Below, piece by piece: positions 1 to 6,044 of a DNA stretch of 12,010 nucleotides. Both the position numbers and the translations under genes were made by a program. Every line of letters starts with the position of its first letter. The stretch's first letter is position 1. Below the pieces are notes generated by a model that was not told where the DNA came from, searched no databases, and was given only the letters and a program-made list of their open reading frames with translations. This DNA comes from Sulfolobus sp. UBA167. Its GTDB lineage: Archaea; Thermoproteota; Thermoprotei_A; Sulfolobales; Sulfolobaceae. The stretch lies in assembly GCA_002495845.1 (NCBI GenBank), contig DAHF01000002.1, forward strand, positions 1 to 12,010, written 5' to 3'.

Positions 1-455
1 AAAGATGATTATCCTCCATAGTCCTGATCACTCATCGAGCTAGAGACGTCATTAGTTTCACTAACAGAAGTTTAAACACAAATACACTTGAATCTTCATC
101 CCTACAAAGTTGATGCTTTCATCCCCTTGTAAATTCAACGTCTTATTGTCTAACATGAAACGGCTATCGCAAATGGATCGCATGTACTCCTTTCATTCCA
201 TTCCATTTTTTTCTGTCCTCTAATTGCTAAAAATGTCTCATGAAGGAACCTCGCTCATCTTATAAAGTTTCTAAATGACATCCCTTGAATTTGCAAATGA
301 GTTCAAACAGTCCACGCCATTTTATTACGTTTAAAAGGAGCTTTCTTTCAGTTTCAAATTTTTTCCAAGGCAAGAGACTTCTGTTAGCCAGATAACACGC
401 GAAATGAGAATGAATACCTTTATTTCCCACGCGTCGTGCACGTATCTTTAGAGAG
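1..455. other. Intergenic region upstream of the SpeD-family gene
   Basis: No convincing gene is visible. Open frames here are short or are antisense shadows of the downstream decarboxylase. The stretch 188-225 is a pyrimidine-rich tract with a run of seven T, compatible with a transcript end for a gene lying before the window. TATA-like strings occur near 259-266 and 328-338, but no good start codon lies at a suitable distance from them. The only promoter assigned is the one near 418-425. Confidence 0.5.
418..425 (+). promoter_or_regulatory. Probable TATA box of the SpeD-family gene
   Basis: The string CTTTATTT matches the T/A-rich crenarchaeal TATA box. It would place transcription start near 447, giving a leader of about 9 nt before the ATG at 456. 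No BRE was scored, so this is a positional inference. Confidence 0.4.
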
Positions 456-830
456 ATGCAAGTAGAGCTCTTAAATGAAAAGATAGTCGGAAAGCATGTT
501 TTTGGCAACTTGTACGAAATAGACGAGAGCATTCTAACCGACAAGGAAGGTCTCGAAGAGGCTGTCAGGGAGGCAATCAAGATAGCAAACATGCACTTGG
601 TTGAGGAAAAAGCGTGGAAGTTCGAGGGAAACAAGGGAGGAGTCTCAGTGATAGCCCTGATAGAGGAGAGCCACATAGCGCTTCACACTTGGAACGAGTA
701 CAACTATGCTACGCTTGACGTATATACCTGCGGTGAGGATAGCGACCCACAAGCAGCTTTCGATTACTTAGTGGGAGTGTTGAAACCGAAGCGCTTTCAG
801 AAGTTCTTCGCTGACAGGAGCTCTAACTAG
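456..830 (+). CDS. speD: SpeD-family pyruvoyl decarboxylase proenzyme (S-adenosylmethionine or arginine decarboxylase)
   Basis: This 124-residue protein is a self-processing pyruvoyl enzyme of polyamine synthesis. The proenzyme is cut between Glu71 and Ser72, and Ser72 becomes the pyruvoyl group that serves as cofactor. The motif EESHIALHTW (70-79) carries the cleavage site and the processing His77. Cys92 in the YTCG motif is the expected proton donor. The spacing Ser+5 to His and Ser+20 to Cys matches the Thermotoga enzyme (Ser63, His68, Cys83). Length and the ADRSS end are typical of the short archaeal/bacterial class. Crenarchaea carry two paralogues, one acting on S-adenosylmethionine and one on arginine for agmatine synthesis. 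I cannot say by eye which this is. The usual HTWPE is HTWNE here (Asn80), an uncommon change. The gene is monocistronic, with T-rich sequence after it. Confidence 0.9.
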   Translation: MQVELLNEKIVGKHVFGNLYEIDESILTDKEGLEEAVREAIKIANMHLVEEKAWKFEGNKGGVSVIALIEESHIALHTWNEYNYATLDVYTCGEDSDPQAAFDYLVGVLKPKRFQKFFADRSSN

Positions 831-1349
831 ACGCTTCATCGCCTCATGCTTCTAATGCATAAGACAACACGGTTTTTATTACTTTCTCGCTCATGTTTAT
901 TTTTTATGTGTTGATTGTTTAACTCTTTTTTAACCTCATATCATTTGATATAGTGGCTGTTTATACCTCTTCAAAAAGAGAGAGGAGAGAAAGGAGAAAA
1001 ATCAGCCTTCTTCCTATTCCTTTTTTCCATCTACTTCAAGCGTAAAGAAGACTTCGAGCTTTTCATGATGAAGGCAAAGATTCTCATCATCCCTCGTGAA
1101 AGATCGAGTTTAAACCATGATGAAAGAGCTTTTCTGCGTCCCCATCTTTTCTCGACCACACACGAGGTCTTTAGAGAATTTAACTGCCTGCACACGGGGC
1201 ATCAGGGTTATCAAATATCTGACGAAATATTTCAAGTCGGTCTTTCCTATTCTCTCCCTCTTTTTTCCATCCCTTGTTCCCAGACACTTAAAAAAGACTC
1301 CTAAGAGAGGGTAATGAGAGGACTTCACGTGAGAAAATGTGAACTTATT
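831..1349. other. Gene-poor intergenic region between the SpeD-family gene and an Lrp-like gene
   Basis: No gene here is well supported. Three overlapping open frames of 65-79 codons lie between 1065 and 1328 on both strands. None has recognisable domain features or a well-placed promoter, and their compositions look random. A TATA-like TTTATA at about 960-965 could drive a short transcript starting near 986. A pair of similar pyrimidine-rich strings, each with TTCCTATTC and TTTTTTCCATC, lies at 1011-1031 and 1245-1272. An inverted repeat AAATAT/ATATTT flanks a 7-nt spacer near 1214-1232. Confidence 0.45.
871..932 (+). terminator. T-rich termination region after the SpeD-family gene
   Basis: Three T-runs (about 873-877, 896-905 and 923-931) lie 40-100 nt after the stop codon. 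This is the usual form of archaeal intrinsic termination, with no stem-loop needed. Support comes only from composition and position. Confidence 0.45.
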
Positions 1350-2117
1350 TTAGAGGAACTCGTATTTAGAGGTTATCATTACGTCTGCATCCTGGTCGAA
1401 CTCCTTCCTGAACTTTAGCGTCATGTTATTAATCTCATCCACGTTGTCAGCTACGTTGACGAAGATCCCGGCGTTGTCGTCTGATATCTCCCTTATCGTG
1501 GTGCTGTAGAAGAACTTTTGCGCTATCTCAACTTTCTTTGTGAAGATAGCGTACATTAGTATTCCTGCCTTTTCAAGGTCTACTATTGGTATGAGCCTGA
1601 AGAAGTTCTTTCCGAACATGTACCTCATATGTCTCCTCACTGTCTTAGATGATACGCCGAGTTCCTCTGCAAGCTCAACTGGCTTAACCATTGGCCTTTC
1701 CTTAAGTATGCTGACCAGCTTTAGGTCAAACTTAGAAGGGTTGTAAGGGGTCTGAGAAGGTATGTAAACCATGTGTGGATCTCCCAATTCCTTGGACATA
1801 TCCTCTATCTTGAGCTTCAGGTCTTCCCTGCTTCTACCCTCTATTTCGTATACGTTTAGCCTCTCTATGCACCTTACCTTAGCTAGGTATTCCCCCTGGT
1901 AGTCTTTGATATTGTTGAATGCTGCGTAACCGTGGTACTTACCGTAGAAGTTGGGGTTAACGTATAACACAAGCCTCTTTATTACATCTCCCATGAGCTT
2001 GTTAACCCTGTAGCTGACCGCGGGAGGGGATATGTTCAACTTCTGGGCCAGCTTCCTCTGGGGGGTTCTCGCGTCCTTTAACATGATCTTGATTATTTGC
2101 TTGTCTATTTCATCCAT
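1350..2117 (-). CDS. Lrp/AsnC-like regulator with two helix-turn-helix domains (paralogue 1)
   Basis: A 255-residue DNA-binding regulator. Residues 1-50 form an AsnC-type winged helix-turn-helix, with the typical start MDEIDKQIIK and a recognition helix near SPPAVSYRVNKL. Residues 60-118 look like an Lrp effector (RAM/ACT-like) fold. Residues 130-175 form a second helix-turn-helix (ELAEELGVSSKTVRRHMRYM), and 183-255 a second alpha/beta domain. Ordinary Lrp proteins are about 150 residues with one HTH, so this is a tandem form. It is clearly paralogous to the protein encoded at 4479-3700, with the same order and the shared C-terminal pattern ADVMI followed by YEF. It lies 47 bp downstream of the nuclease gene on the same strand, yet has its own TATA box near 2151. 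A palindrome at the predicted transcription start suggests autoregulation. The effector and targets are unknown. Confidence 0.85.
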   Translation of the reverse strand: MDEIDKQIIKIMLKDARTPQRKLAQKLNISPPAVSYRVNKLMGDVIKRLVLYVNPNFYGKYHGYAAFNNIKDYQGEYLAKVRCIERLNVYEIEGRSREDLKLKIEDMSKELGDPHMVYIPSQTPYNPSKFDLKLVSILKERPMVKPVELAEELGVSSKTVRRHMRYMFGKNFFRLIPIVDLEKAGILMYAIFTKKVEIAQKFFYSTTIREISDDNAGIFVNVADNVDEINNMTLKFRKEFDQDADVMITSKYEFL

Positions 2118-2120
2118 AAC

Positions 2121-2131
2121 TACAATTTGTA
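2121..2131 (-). promoter_or_regulatory. Palindrome TACAATTTGTA at the predicted transcription start of the Lrp-like gene
   Basis: This perfect 5-1-5 palindrome lies 3 bp upstream of the start codon and overlaps the transcription start predicted from the TATA box. Lrp-family regulators commonly bind such palindromes and control their own genes. It is a candidate operator, probably repressing if bound. Confidence 0.4.
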
Positions 2132-2146
2132 ACCCTTGTTAATATC

Positions 2147-2154
2147 CTTTTATA
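2147..2154 (-). promoter_or_regulatory. TATA box of the Lrp-like gene at 2117-1350
   Basis: On the minus strand this reads TATAAAAG, a strong archaeal TATA box. It predicts transcription start near 2125, giving a leader of about 8 nt. Lrp paralogue 1 could therefore be transcribed independently of the nuclease gene upstream. Confidence 0.55.
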
Positions 2155-2164
2155 CTCTTTCGAC

Positions 2165-2719
2165 TTACAATCTTCCACAATTTCTATCATATTCCATTCT
2201 CTTAATTGCATCAATCAACAGTGAGGCGTTCTCGTCGTTGTGGAAAACCTTGATGAGACAATAGTCCGCAGTGTATATGTTGAACATGAAGAGGATTACG
2301 TCTTTCTTGTAGAGGAAAGTGTAGATCAAAGCCTGCATTAAGTCTTCCTTCTTCATGTCTTCCTTGCTCTTTATTTCGACCACGTACTCCGTGGAACATA
2401 GGTCTGCCTGCCCTGTAACCTTAACTCCGTGGACTATCTCGGTGAGCTTATCGCACTCGTCTACCGGCTGGTCCCTAAGCTCTTCCTTTAAAATTTCTAC
2501 TGCCTTTACCATCTTTCCCTCTAGGGGCTTTACCCAAGAGGAAAGGGAGATCTTTCTCCCTGTCAAAGTGTATTGTACGAAAGAATGAAACACTTGGCCT
2601 AACTTGTCGTTGCTAGGTAACTTCAGCACGGACTCGTGGTCAGCCCTCATTATCTCGTAGTAGACTTCAGAGTACTTTATGTAGTCGCCTATCCTTTTCT
2701 TCAGGCTTGACTCCAACAT
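2165..2719 (-). CDS. Orphan RecB/Cas4-like PD-(D/E)XK nuclease
   Basis: A 184-residue protein with the full motif set of the RecB/Cas4-like branch of PD-(D/E)XK nucleases. These are GxxxH at 41-45, GQAD ending in Asp106, EIK at 115-117 (the ExK metal-binding and catalytic pair), and QALIY at 129-133 (the QxxxY motif). Spacing is normal for the family. The expected activity is metal-dependent DNA cleavage, often exonucleolytic. Four Cys (89, 108, 154, 181) are present, but not in the one-plus-three layout of the Cas4 iron-sulfur cluster, so a cluster is doubtful. No cas gene or CRISPR array is nearby. I chose the ATG at 2719 rather than the TTG at 2734 because the TATA box centred near 2744 sits 25 bp upstream, as expected for a leaderless mRNA. 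An Lrp-like gene follows on the same strand. The role could be repair, defence or a relic of a mobile element. Confidence 0.75.
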   Translation of the reverse strand: MLESSLKKRIGDYIKYSEVYYEIMRADHESVLKLPSNDKLGQVFHSFVQYTLTGRKISLSSWVKPLEGKMVKAVEILKEELRDQPVDECDKLTEIVHGVKVTGQADLCSTEYVVEIKSKEDMKKEDLMQALIYTFLYKKDVILFMFNIYTADYCLIKVFHNDENASLLIDAIKRMEYDRNCGRL

Positions 2720-2724
2720 GAATA

Positions 2725-2779
2725 TTTGTGACAAACCGCTATAAAAACATTTGTTTAATTATACAAAGTGTTATACAAA
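2725..2779 (-). promoter_or_regulatory. Cluster of ACAAA/TTTGT half-sites around the nuclease promoter
   Basis: Within 55 bp there is a palindrome TTTGTGACAAA (2725-2735), a further TTTGT (2750-2754), and two direct copies of TTATACAAA (2759-2767 and 2771-2779) spaced 12 bp apart. The sites surround the TATA box at 2741-2748. Related sequence occurs in the palindrome in front of the adjacent Lrp-like gene, so that regulator is a natural candidate binder. This is inference from sequence only. Confidence 0.4.
2741..2748 (-). promoter_or_regulatory. TATA box of the nuclease gene
   Basis: On the minus strand this reads GTTTTTAT followed by AGC. Its centre is 25 bp from the ATG at 2719, so transcription probably begins at the start codon. 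This decides the start codon of the nuclease. Confidence 0.6.
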
Positions 2780-2903
2780 CAATCACATTAAAAGTCTTTC
2801 TGCTTGTCTTGTCTTATCACTCAAGGTTTGTCTGCCTGAAAAATAAGGGGAGGAAAGGTAACCCTCCTTACACATTTCTCAGATAGAGATTGCGCACTTC
2901 CCC

Positions 2904-2910
2904 TTTTTAC
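2904..2910 (+). promoter_or_regulatory. Probable TATA box of the DUF5752-like gene
   Basis: The string TTTTTAC is centred 25 bp before the ATG at 2932. That spacing supports a leaderless mRNA and favours this ATG over the upstream in-frame TTG at 2890. Confidence 0.45.
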
Positions 2911-2931
2911 TTGACCCATGCAAGCTGTAGG

Positions 2932-3240
2932 ATGAGGAAAATGGAACCTTTCTACTTCAAGTCTTATGATAAGGTAGTAGGTGTAGCACATAACACGGAG
3001 GAACTGAAGGATGAAATGAAGAGGATATACGCTAAAGACCCCGCATGTGTGGAGTATCACTTGAAGGAAGGACACATCGTGTCTTGGTTAAACTACATGG
3101 GCGAGAAAGGATTAGCGGAGATTTTAAGAGGGGTCACGGACGTGAGGGAAGCCATCTCAAGGATAGATGAGTACAAGGCTCTCAAGAACATGAACAAGAC
3201 GCAAGGGAAAAAGAAGAAGGTTGTAAGGTACTATTACTGA
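2932..3240 (+). CDS. Small DUF5752-like protein
   Basis: A 102-residue protein of unknown function. The order of features resembles the short archaeal DUF5752 type: an aromatic strand near the start (EPFYFKSYDKVVG, 5-17), a helix with TEELKDEMKRI, then VEYHLKEGHIVSWLNYMGEKGLA (about 40-62). That last stretch has the characteristic pattern of a His, a short gap and a Trp followed by a helix. The end (residues 84-102) is basic, with a KKKKVVRYYY tail, suggesting nucleic-acid or ribosome contact, but this is speculative. It is transcribed divergently from the nuclease gene and ends in T-rich sequence. The family assignment is from memory of the pattern. An in-frame ATG at 2941 is an alternative start. 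Confidence 0.7.
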   Translation: MRKMEPFYFKSYDKVVGVAHNTEELKDEMKRIYAKDPACVEYHLKEGHIVSWLNYMGEKGLAEILRGVTDVREAISRIDEYKALKNMNKTQGKKKKVVRYYY

Positions 3241-3260
3241 AAAGAATAGAAGATATAAAC

Positions 3261-3310
3261 ATTTTGTGTTTCTTTATCTTAAAATGAACATCTATTCTTT
3301 TTGTTGTTTG
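3261..3310 (+). terminator. T-rich termination region after the DUF5752-like gene
   Basis: From about 20 nt after the stop codon the sense strand is rich in T-runs (ATTTTGTG, TTTCTTTATCTT, TTCTTTTTGTTGTTTG). No stem-loop is evident. This fits archaeal termination on U-rich RNA. Confidence 0.4.
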
Positions 3311-3336
3311 TTCGCTTGTTAGTTTAAAAAGGAGAC

Positions 3337-3468
3337 GTGAAGGAAATTGAACATTTAGATTCTGTGCAGTCTGATCTCAAGAGCTTAGAACAGGGAAGAG
3401 TATATACAGTGAAAATTGGTTTCTTCTGTATGCATCAAGATAACTTAAGTTTTAATAACTGGAGTTAA
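3337..3468 (+). CDS. Possible 43-residue ORF running into repeat element A
   Basis: A GTG-started frame of 43 codons begins 2 nt after a GGAG string (AAAAAGGAGACGTG). It encodes a protein starting VKEIEHLDSVQSDLKSLEQG followed by a hydrophobic strand (YTVKIGFF). The first 30 residues look protein-like, with a charged helix then a strand. The tail (residues 34-43) does not, and the stop codon lies in the first bases of element A. It may be the 5' fragment of a gene truncated by the element, or chance. The GGAG string is very close to the GTG, and the upstream TTTAAAAA is too near for a leaderless start. I do not recognise the protein. Confidence 0.25.
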   Translation: MKEIEHLDSVQSDLKSLEQGRVYTVKIGFFCMHQDNLSFNNWS

Positions 3469-3691
3469 GGGCGAAAGTCCCCTTCCTGATATCCCTAGAA
3501 GCATTAGTGAAGAAGTGATAGTGACATCTAGACCAAGGCTTAGCTGGGTCAGTGCTAGGATAGGAACTACGCTGTGGAGGGTAAACCCTCCGTGCCGACA
3601 CGGGGCATCATAGAACGGTTCAAATTCGTGGGTATCGAGATCTCTCAAAGAAGGAAAATCGCGAGGTGAGGAGACAATGAGGGTAGTTCAC
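3461..3691 (+). repeat. Element A: copy of a dispersed, structured-RNA-like repeat (possible IS200/IS605 derelict)
   Basis: This stretch aligns with 7716-7974 (B) and in part with 11893-12010 (C). It begins with GGAGTTAAGGGCGAAAGTCC, which forms an AAGGG/CCCTT hairpin. It shares TTAGTGAAGAA with C. From TAGACCAAGG (3529-3538) to TTCAC (3687-3691) it aligns with B throughout. The best block (about 3563-3633) holds a perfect 6-bp stem GGAGGG-TAAA-CCCTCC (3577-3592) and AGAACGGTTC. No long sense ORF exists, but one frame (N-Y-A-V-E to E-R-F and Q-R-R-K-I-A-R, with a stop at 3667) parallels fragments in B. It may be an RNA gene, or the remains of a tnpB tail and right end. The element fills most of the gap between the 3' ends of two convergent genes. 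Confidence 0.6.
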
Positions 3692-3699
3692 TTCCATCG

Positions 3700-4479
3700 T
3701 CAATTGAACTCGTAGTCGTAAACTATCATTACGTCCGCCTTAGGGTCTACATGTCTGGATGCGTCTATGAACCTCTTAGCTAGCTCCATGTTCTCTGACA
3801 CGCAAGTCGTGACTCCGGCAGTCCCGTCGCTGAACTTCCATACCTTGCACTTCTGTAGTACGTCATCCAAGGAGTCTATGTGCTTGCTGAACATGGAGAA
3901 CATGACGATATCAGCCTTAGGTAAGTTTATGATGGGAATTATCATGATTATCCCCTTGTAGATTAAATACTTTACATACCTCTCAACGGTCTTGGTGTTG
4001 ACCTTGAGCCTCTCGCTTATCTCTGAGAGGGGCCTCCTCGGGTCTTCAGCTAGGTAGTCTATGATCTTTCTAGATAGAGATGATGTCTTGATCATCGACT
4101 GCACAGGAAGGTAGGACATGGCCGGTTCTCCGAGCTTAGAGGTCATCTGCCCTACCTTCTCCTTGAGGTCTGCCAACGAGTCTCCTATGATGTTATACAC
4201 GTTGAGCCATTCGACGCACTTCAACTTAAACGAGACCCAGTTAGCTGAGAAGTCATCGTAGTTCTTGAAGGCTATGAACATCTGATACTTGAAGTTTACG
4301 TTAGGGTTCAAGTATAGCTTGAAACCCTTTATTATACCGTCTTCCTCTAGCTTCTTGTATCTGTAATTCAGGCTGGGCGCCGTGAGGCCAAGCTCGTTTG
4401 CTATGCTCCTCTGTGATATCCTTCCATCTTTAAAGAGGTAAAAGATCAGCTTCTTGTCTATCAGGTCCAATATAACCAT
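3700..4479 (-). CDS. Lrp/AsnC-like regulator with two helix-turn-helix domains (paralogue 2)
   Basis: A 259-residue regulator with the same architecture as the protein encoded at 2117-1350. The first AsnC-type HTH spans residues 1-55 (LIDKKLIFYLFKDGRISQRS, recognition helix near TAPSLNYRYKKL). The first alpha/beta effector domain spans 63-125, the second HTH 135-180 (SEISERLKVNTKTVERYVKY), and the second alpha/beta domain 188-259, ending PKADVMIVYDYEF. The two proteins share the domain order and many positions (LNVY, KLGEP or ELGDP, PIVDL or PIINL, ADVMI), but are too diverged to be a recent duplication. The TATA-like TTAAAT centred near 4503 lies 24 bp from the ATG, which indicates a leaderless mRNA and supports this start. 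An inverted repeat TTAAC-5-GTTAA lies just upstream of it. The ligand is not known. Confidence 0.85.
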   Translation of the reverse strand: MVILDLIDKKLIFYLFKDGRISQRSIANELGLTAPSLNYRYKKLEEDGIIKGFKLYLNPNVNFKYQMFIAFKNYDDFSANWVSFKLKCVEWLNVYNIIGDSLADLKEKVGQMTSKLGEPAMSYLPVQSMIKTSSLSRKIIDYLAEDPRRPLSEISERLKVNTKTVERYVKYLIYKGIIMIIPIINLPKADIVMFSMFSKHIDSLDDVLQKCKVWKFSDGTAGVTTCVSENMELAKRFIDASRHVDPKADVMIVYDYEFN

Positions 4480-4808
4480 AGATAATAAGGACTGGCTACT
4501 TAAATCTTAACGTGAGGTTAAACTTATGTTTCGTTTCTTACTGAATATTTCTCATCACGTACGCCTATGAGATTTGTAAGGCGTGCTTAACGCTTCTCTT
4601 TGTCCATGCTAACGTGCAGTTCTCTCTCCACTTGCCATGTCAATCCTCCAATGGATTTTTTTATTCACCAGATAATAAATAATACAATGATAACATGGTA
4701 TATAGTTCTAAATATTTATTATGGTCATAATAGATAAAATAACCGTGAGCATTGATATTAAAATAATTCATTACAAAAACATTTAATTCCCCATGGAAGT
4801 GGAGAGGC
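4480..4808. other. Divergent intergenic region between Lrp paralogue 2 and the glycosyltransferase
   Basis: No gene is visible. The left part holds the promoter of the Lrp-like gene. The right part (about 4655-4790) is very A+T-rich with many TATA-like strings. Good candidates for the glycosyltransferase promoter are ATATTAAAATA near 4755-4765 and CATTTAATT near 4778-4786. Confidence 0.5.
4499..4521 (-). promoter_or_regulatory. Promoter and upstream inverted repeat of Lrp paralogue 2
   Basis: A TATA-like box (4499-4506) is centred 24 bp from the ATG at 4479. Directly upstream of it lies the inverted repeat TTAAC-GTGAG-GTTAA (4507-4521). A repeat in this position could bind an activator or the regulator itself. 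It does not resemble the ACAAA/TTTGT sites of the other cluster. Confidence 0.4.
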
Positions 4809-5789
4809 ATGAAGTTAGTAATAGGAATACCCACTTACAAGAACAACGGCACCACAATAGGGAGCCTCCTGGATTCCTTGGCTAGGCAGACCTACGCTGA
4901 CTTCAGGGTGGTGATAGTCATGAAGAGGGGAGACCCTGAGGGAGACCAGAGGACTATGGACGTGATCGAGAGGTCTTCTAAGGACTTGGATATCAGCTTA
5001 GTAGAACAGAAGGAAGGCTTCTTCGAGGAAGCCTTAGCTCTACTCTTTAAAGAGAAAGCTGACGTCTATTTGACTTCTGACGATGACGCTGTAGTGTCGC
5101 CTTCTTGGGTTGAGGATCACGTCAGGGTGATGCGGGACGAAGAGGTAGGCGTAGCGACGGGGGAAATAGAGGGACAGAGATGGGTGAATTACCCTAACTT
5201 GCTGTTCGAGAAGTTCAGGGACAAAGATTACATGATGCCATACTCCGATGTTTTCGAGGACTACCACGGTTTCCTGACTAAGGTAGGCTTGTCTGTAGAC
5301 AGAGACAAAGACGTGAAGATGTCAACTTATAAAACCTTAGCTGTAGCTGGAGTTAACATGAGCGTGAAGAGAAAGGCAATAGAAGGGTACTCTCCCCTTG
5401 CTTTCACTTTGAGGGGTACTTACAACGAGAGCTTGATCGCGCTGAACGGCATCAAGAAGGGATTGCACTCCGTAGTTTTCCAGGGAGCTAAGGTTACCCA
5501 TAAGGACAGGGAGTCCTTGTCCAGGACTAAAGACAAGGATACGGCTAACTACCTAGCCCTCGAGAGGTTCGTGTTACCTTACGCTGTAGACTTGTTAGGT
5601 TTCAAGATTGACGTTGAGCTCCTGAGACGGTTCGTGGAAGAGGTAGACTGGAACGTAGCTAGGGAGGGCATGAAAATTGCATTGAAAGGCATAGAAGGAA
5701 AGTTGAAGCCAAGGGAAGTCAGGGAGATGCTTGCAGAAAACAAATACTACAAGATAATACAGATGAAGAAAATGGAGCAAAAGGACTAA
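4809..5789 (+). CDS. Family 2 glycosyltransferase (GT-A fold)
   Basis: A 326-residue cytoplasmic or peripheral enzyme expected to transfer a sugar from a nucleotide-sugar donor. The start VIGIPTYKNNGTTIGSLLDS (4-23) is the nucleotide-binding strand and helix of GT2 enzymes. TSDDDAVV carries the metal-binding Asp triad at 91-93. The acceptor-side region shows AGVNMSVKRKA (180-190), an acidic Glu207 in YNESLIALNGIKKG, and a strand ending in VTHKD (His231). No membrane span is evident, so it does not look like a dolichol-linked membrane synthase. In this group such enzymes take part in N-glycan assembly on surface proteins, in lipid or glycogen glycosylation, or in exopolysaccharide synthesis. 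The sequence does not decide which. The ATG at 4809 has GGAGAGG 2 nt upstream. An ATG at 4793 is out of frame. No polysaccharide genes surround it. Confidence 0.85.
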   Translation: MKLVIGIPTYKNNGTTIGSLLDSLARQTYADFRVVIVMKRGDPEGDQRTMDVIERSSKDLDISLVEQKEGFFEEALALLFKEKADVYLTSDDDAVVSPSWVEDHVRVMRDEEVGVATGEIEGQRWVNYPNLLFEKFRDKDYMMPYSDVFEDYHGFLTKVGLSVDRDKDVKMSTYKTLAVAGVNMSVKRKAIEGYSPLAFTLRGTYNESLIALNGIKKGLHSVVFQGAKVTHKDRESLSRTKDKDTANYLALERFVLPYAVDLLGFKIDVELLRRFVEEVDWNVAREGMKIALKGIEGKLKPREVREMLAENKYYKIIQMKKMEQKD

Positions 5790-6044
5790 AAACCATGATT
5801 AGTCCTTCAAAACGGTCTAGTATCTAGCTAATTCTTAACGCGAGGCAATTTCCTTTCAGTTGTAGGAAATTTATAGAAATAGAAAACAATATTTTTATAT
5901 TTTTATATTTATATGTGTATATATAAAAAGTACATCTCCCCACATAAATCCTCTTACCAGGAACTTGCATTTTCAGATATGCCATTTAAGTGGAAAAAAT
6001 TCTCATGAAGTGGCTTTAGAAAGGATAAAAAGTTTTTTTAAAAA
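5790..6044. other. A+T-rich intergenic region before the paralogous gene pair
   Basis: There is no gene. Around 5875-5932 lies a dense run of TATA-like strings (ATTTTTATATTTTTATATTT and TATATATAAAAAG). A further ATAAAAAG followed by seven T lies at about 6025-6039, just before the ATG at 6045. The exact promoter cannot be chosen by eye. Confidence 0.4.

Noticed and set aside
1065..1125. C/D-box sRNA suggested by two ATGATGA strings.
   Set aside because: No CTGA D-box lies at the spacing needed for either C box.
1065..1328. Overlapping open frames of 65-79 codons on both strands.
   Set aside because: They overlap one another, lack recognisable domains and promoters at the right distance, and look like random translation.
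2165..2719. A CRISPR adaptation locus, suggested by the Cas4-like nuclease.
   Set aside because: No repeat-spacer array, cas1, cas2 or other cas gene occurs in the window, and the Cas4-type cysteine arrangement is missing.
3529..3635. Possible tRNA in element A: TAGCTGGGTCAGTGCTAGG looks like a D-arm and GGTTCAAATTC like a T-arm.
   Set aside because: The T-arm stem is only four pairs with one G-T, no acceptor stem closes it, and the equivalent T-loop is absent from element B.
3445..3648. Antisense frame of 67 codons covering element A.
   Set aside because: The matching frame in B is interrupted by stops. The similarity is explained by nucleotide conservation of the element.
3461..3691. RNase P RNA, suggested by GAAAGTCC and AGAACGG.
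   Set aside because: The element is multi-copy, lacks the remaining conserved regions in the right order, and is shorter than expected. The short matches are not enough.
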